62,203 nucleotides of DNA from a virus. The stretch lies in the IMG/VR virus record IMGVR_UViG_3300008117_000089, positions 1-62,203 of that record; one strand, 5' to 3'. Of the stretch, positions 59,880-62,203 are shown one piece after another. The notes under the pieces were generated by a model that saw only the letters and a list, made by a program, of their open reading frames with translations, had not been told where the DNA came from and ran no database searches. Every line of letters starts with the position of its first letter. Position 1 is the first letter of the stretch. A program made the translations under genes and the position numbers.

Positions 59880-60902
59880 ATGCTTTGGCTTGACGTTAAA
59901 TACGCTAACATGCTTTCATTCGCGTTACCGCGATTCAAGGTAACCAAACAGAAACCATACACCGCAATATTCCGTTGTCCTTTGTGCGGTGACTCCCAAA
60001 AGAAGAAAACGAAGACTAGAGGTTATCTACTCCAGAAAGAAGATAGCCTGTTCTTCTATTGCCATAACTGCAATCAATCCATGCGATTCAGTCGGTTCAT
60101 TCAAACGGTTGAGCCTGGTCTGCATGGGCAGTACATGACTGAACGCTTCATGGAAAAGCAGCAACTAGAACCACTAAAGAAGAATCTTGAAACCGCAGTG
60201 TTCGAGAAGCCTAAGTTCGTCACGGAAGGTCCGATGAGCAAGCTGAAAAAGATCTCTCAGCTTGAATGGGATCACCCTGCGAAACAGTATGTGGTGAACA
60301 GGAAGATACCAAACCCCTATCACGCCAAGCTCTTTTATACATCCAAATTCAAAGCGTTTGTCAATTATCTCGTTCCAGGGAAGTACCCAGTTATTGAGAA
60401 TGATGAGCCACGTTTGATTATACCATTTATTGATAAGAACAACAAGGTGTTTGGTTTCCAAGGTCGTTCCTTCGCAAAAGACGGTGTGCGTTACATTACA
60501 ATTATTCTCGATCCATCTCACCCGAAAGTGTTTAACTACGACACGGTGGATGTGGATAATCCTGTGTATATCTTTGAAGGTCCGATTGATGCGATGTTCA
60601 TTTCCAACTCGTTGGCTATGGCTGGTTCTGATGGAAACATCGATCTGCTAAATATCAAACCTGGCAATGTTGTTATGGTTTATGACAACGAGCCACGCAA
60701 CAAAGAGATCATGAAGAAGGTTGAAAAATCCATCGATATGGGTTATAATGTGGTAATCTGGGATTCATCTTTGGAATACAAAGATATTAATGATATGGTC
60801 CTTGGCGGTATAGAACCTTACCAAATCAAGCAAATGATTAAGGACTGTACTTATTCAGGTTTACAAGCAAAATTAATGTTAAATAATTGGAAGAGGTGTT
60901 AA
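59880..60902 (+). CDS. 61: DNA primase gp61
   Basis: 340 residues (T4 gp61: 342). The zinc ribbon is formed by C33/C36 (FRCPLCGDS) and C61/C64 (YCHNCNQ). TOPRIM catalytic features include VYIFEGPIDAMF (E near 232) and VMVYDNEPRNKE (D-x-E type). It makes RNA primers with helicase gp41. The stop overlaps the next start (TAATG). Motifs complete. Confidence 0.93.
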   Translation: MLWLDVKYANMLSFALPRFKVTKQKPYTAIFRCPLCGDSQKKKTKTRGYLLQKEDSLFFYCHNCNQSMRFSRFIQTVEPGLHGQYMTERFMEKQQLEPLKKNLETAVFEKPKFVTEGPMSKLKKISQLEWDHPAKQYVVNRKIPNPYHAKLFYTSKFKAFVNYLVPGKYPVIENDEPRLIIPFIDKNNKVFGFQGRSFAKDGVRYITIILDPSHPKVFNYDTVDVDNPVYIFEGPIDAMFISNSLAMAGSDGNIDLLNIKPGNVVMVYDNEPRNKEIMKKVEKSIDMGYNVVIWDSSLEYKDINDMVLGGIEPYQIKQMIKDCTYSGLQAKLMLNNWKRC

Positions 60903-61204
60903 TGGAAATCAAGGCATTTAGATTGATCACTGGCGAAGATATCATCGCTGAAGTCGTTGGAAACAAAGGAGATTGGTGGGACTTGAAGAACCCTGTACAG
61001 CTGGCAATGCTGCCTAGCAAAGCAGACCCAACCAAAAATACATTTGGGTTTGTTCCTTACCCATCCTATACCGAAGTAAAAGAAATCCGCTTCAATGATC
61101 AACACATCATCTTTGTGATTGATCCAGCCGAAGAGTTTAAGGCTCAATATGATCGTATCTTTGGTGCTGGTATCATCATGCCTTCATCAAAGGTTATTTC
61201 ATAA
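60902..61204 (+). CDS. Conserved phage protein, paralogue of 23547-23972
   Basis: 100 residues from ATG 60902 with GAGGTG upstream. MEIKAFRLITGEDIIAEVVG, NPVQLAMLPSK, GFVPYPSYTEV and DQHIIFVIDPAEEFKAQYDR align by eye in the same order with the 23547 protein. The TGEDIIAEV opening with a mostly beta layout recalls small beta-barrel proteins of many T4-like phages. Coupled to 61 upstream and thyX downstream (TAATG on both sides). Confidence 0.6.
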   Translation: MEIKAFRLITGEDIIAEVVGNKGDWWDLKNPVQLAMLPSKADPTKNTFGFVPYPSYTEVKEIRFNDQHIIFVIDPAEEFKAQYDRIFGAGIIMPSSKVIS

Positions 61205-62088
61205 TGGTAGGCAAAGGAAACATATCAGCAACAATTATTGCGGATTCGATCTCGCCAGATGATGTTCGTATAACTACATTTGAACTTGAGTACCCGCGAT
61301 TCATCCATGCTGAATTCATGACGCATCGCCTGTTCTCGCGCAACGCAGCCAGTTCCCGTGCCATTCCAGTCAGCAAGATGATTGACTTGGTAGAAAGCAA
61401 TACAGCCAAACCTATTCACTGGGGCAAGAACCAGCCAGGAATGAGTGCGAAGGAAGAACTAAGCGCAGAAGAAGGAACGATGATTTGGCTTCAGGCTATG
61501 AAGTCTGCGGTTGAATATGCCAATCGTTATGCGTTTGCTGGCTATCATAAACAGCTGGTGAATCGCATCCTTGAACCGTTTACTATGATTAAAGTTGTTT
61601 GTACTGCTACGGAGTTTGACAATTTCTTCTGGCTACGCAATCATCCTGACGCACAACCAGAGATTCACGAACTGGCTGTTGTGATGTGGGAAGAATACAA
61701 CAAGAGTCAAATTCAAAATATTGGTGCTAATGAATGGCACGTTCCTTACTACGCTGATGGCAAGTGGTCGTTTGATTCAGAGGATACACTAGAAGACGCG
61801 CTGGCTATTTCGTCCAGCTGTTGCGCTCAGGTATCCTACCGCAGACTAGATGACTCGCTTGAGAAGGCTCGCGATATCTTTAATCGTCTGGTAGAATCAA
61901 AACCAGTTCATGCTTCACCGTTTGAGCATCAGGCTACACCACTAACATACGGAATGGCTGGTGATGTTCAAGTGAAAGGAACGACTGGGTTTGACAATAA
62001 AGGTAATGCTTGGTCAGGTAATTTCCGACAATGGATACAACACCGTCAGTTGATTGAAGACCACACCTGCTGGTCTTACAAAAAGTAA
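61204..62088 (+). CDS. thyX: Flavin-dependent thymidylate synthase ThyX
   Basis: 294 residues. The ThyX motif RHRxxSxNxxSxR appears as THRLFSRNAASSR (40-52), with Thr for the first Arg. The FAD-binding side (YHKQLVNRILEPFTMIKVV) and C-terminal RQWIQHRQLIEDHT are also typical of phage ThyX. It converts dUMP to dTMP with methylene-tetrahydrofolate and FADH2, supplying thymidine for replication. Followed by a strong terminator. Confidence 0.9.
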   Translation: MVGKGNISATIIADSISPDDVRITTFELEYPRFIHAEFMTHRLFSRNAASSRAIPVSKMIDLVESNTAKPIHWGKNQPGMSAKEELSAEEGTMIWLQAMKSAVEYANRYAFAGYHKQLVNRILEPFTMIKVVCTATEFDNFFWLRNHPDAQPEIHELAVVMWEEYNKSQIQNIGANEWHVPYYADGKWSFDSEDTLEDALAISSSCCAQVSYRRLDDSLEKARDIFNRLVESKPVHASPFEHQATPLTYGMAGDVQVKGTTGFDNKGNAWSGNFRQWIQHRQLIEDHTCWSYKK

Positions 62089-62089
62089 C

Positions 62090-62113
62090 AAGGGAGCTTC
62101 GGCTCCCTTTTTA
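62090..62113 (+). terminator. Rho-independent terminator after thyX
   Basis: GGGAGC and GCTCCC pair around a TTCG tetraloop (62092-62107), extended by AA/TT, and are followed by TTTTT. Confidence 0.92.
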
Positions 62114-62114
62114 C

Positions 62115-62121
62115 CTAAATA
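62115..62121 (+). promoter_or_regulatory. Late-promoter-like box CTAAATA
   Basis: Directly after the thyX terminator, 21 bases before the last gene's ATG. Same variant as at 6987 and 21042. Confidence 0.4.
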
Positions 62122-62142
62122 GATTAAGGCAAAGGAGATTGT

Positions 62143-62203
62143 ATGACTACTTGGGTTAAAGATGCATGGAAAAATGAAGCAGGAGAATTCGAAGGTAGAT
62201 ATG
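62143..62203 (+). CDS. Partial gene at window end
   Basis: ATG 62143 is preceded by AAAGGAG. Twenty codons are visible, beginning MTTWVKDAWKNEAGEF; the frame runs off the window. Too short to identify. The late-like box upstream suggests a virion or late gene. Confidence 0.5.
   Translation, partial: MTTWVKDAWKNEAGEFEGRY

Overview
The window is a contiguous piece of a T4-like tailed phage (contractile-tail myovirus) of a Gram-negative bacterium. The evidence is the T4 gene order: neck, terminase and tail genes 13-14-15-16-17-18-19-20-67-21-22-23, then a gp3-like gene, uvsY, uvsW, 55, 47, 46, then the replisome block 45-44-62-regA-43, uvsX, 41 and later 61. The order resembles marine/exo-T-even T4-like phages more than coliphage T4: no gene 24 is seen, and a peptide deformylase, a 2OG oxygenase, a flavin-dependent thymidylate synthase and many small structural genes are present. 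A phage gene for an outer-membrane beta-barrel indicates a Gram-negative host. No integrase, attachment site, CRISPR array or insertion sequence was seen.

Layout. 1-3150: tail fibre with an S74 self-cleaving chaperone domain, plus small fibre/structural genes. 3175-6985: cargo inserted before the neck genes, a GH130-like propeller protein and a giant fusion of TPR, two FkbM-type methyltransferases and a radical-SAM/SPASM domain. 7016-20904: head, neck, tail and packaging genes. 21072-28276: tail completion, recombination (UvsY, UvsW, gp46/47), the late sigma factor gp55, peptide deformylase and a GroES-like protein. 28303-31061: an RNA-rich island with 11 tRNAs, a circularly permuted tmRNA, an unassigned structured RNA candidate, a methyltransferase and a 41-residue protein. 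31075-34602: an RNase H-like protein, an outer-membrane beta-barrel with its own promoter and operator-like dyad, a GP88-like protein, zinc ribbons and a glycosyltransferase. 34627-43389: replisome, interrupted by the only minus-strand gene, a nucleotidyltransferase. 43409-58072: accessory virion genes including a 1194-residue collagen-like fibre, followed by a 2OG-Fe(II) oxygenase and a sulfotransferase, then a Dps-like protein. 58069-59826: lysis functions (spanins, holin-like proteins). 59880-62088: primase, a small paralogue and ThyX. The window ends 20 codons into another gene.

Regulation. Two promoter classes can be read. Host-type promoters (TTGAnn, 16-17 bp, TATAAT) precede uvsY, 47, the RNA island, the beta-barrel gene, the glycosyltransferase, 43, uvsX, 41, the gp3-like gene and 61. 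T4-type late boxes (TATAAATA, with CATAAATA and CTAAATA variants) precede 18, 19, 67, 22, 23, the neck genes and accessory virion genes. This fits the presence of gp55, gp45 and a T4-style early-to-late programme.

Most notable: (i) the permuted tmRNA with a readable tag ANDDNYIQALAA and a G3:U70 pair; (ii) several non-structural proteins (methyltransferase, ParB-like protein and others) that begin with short peptides resembling the T4 capsid-targeting sequence cut by gp21, suggesting a set of proteins packaged in the head and injected; (iii) the TPR/methyltransferase/methyltransferase/radical-SAM fusion; (iv) a collagen-like fibre next to possible modifying enzymes. All protein assignments are from reading translations by eye; no database search was run.
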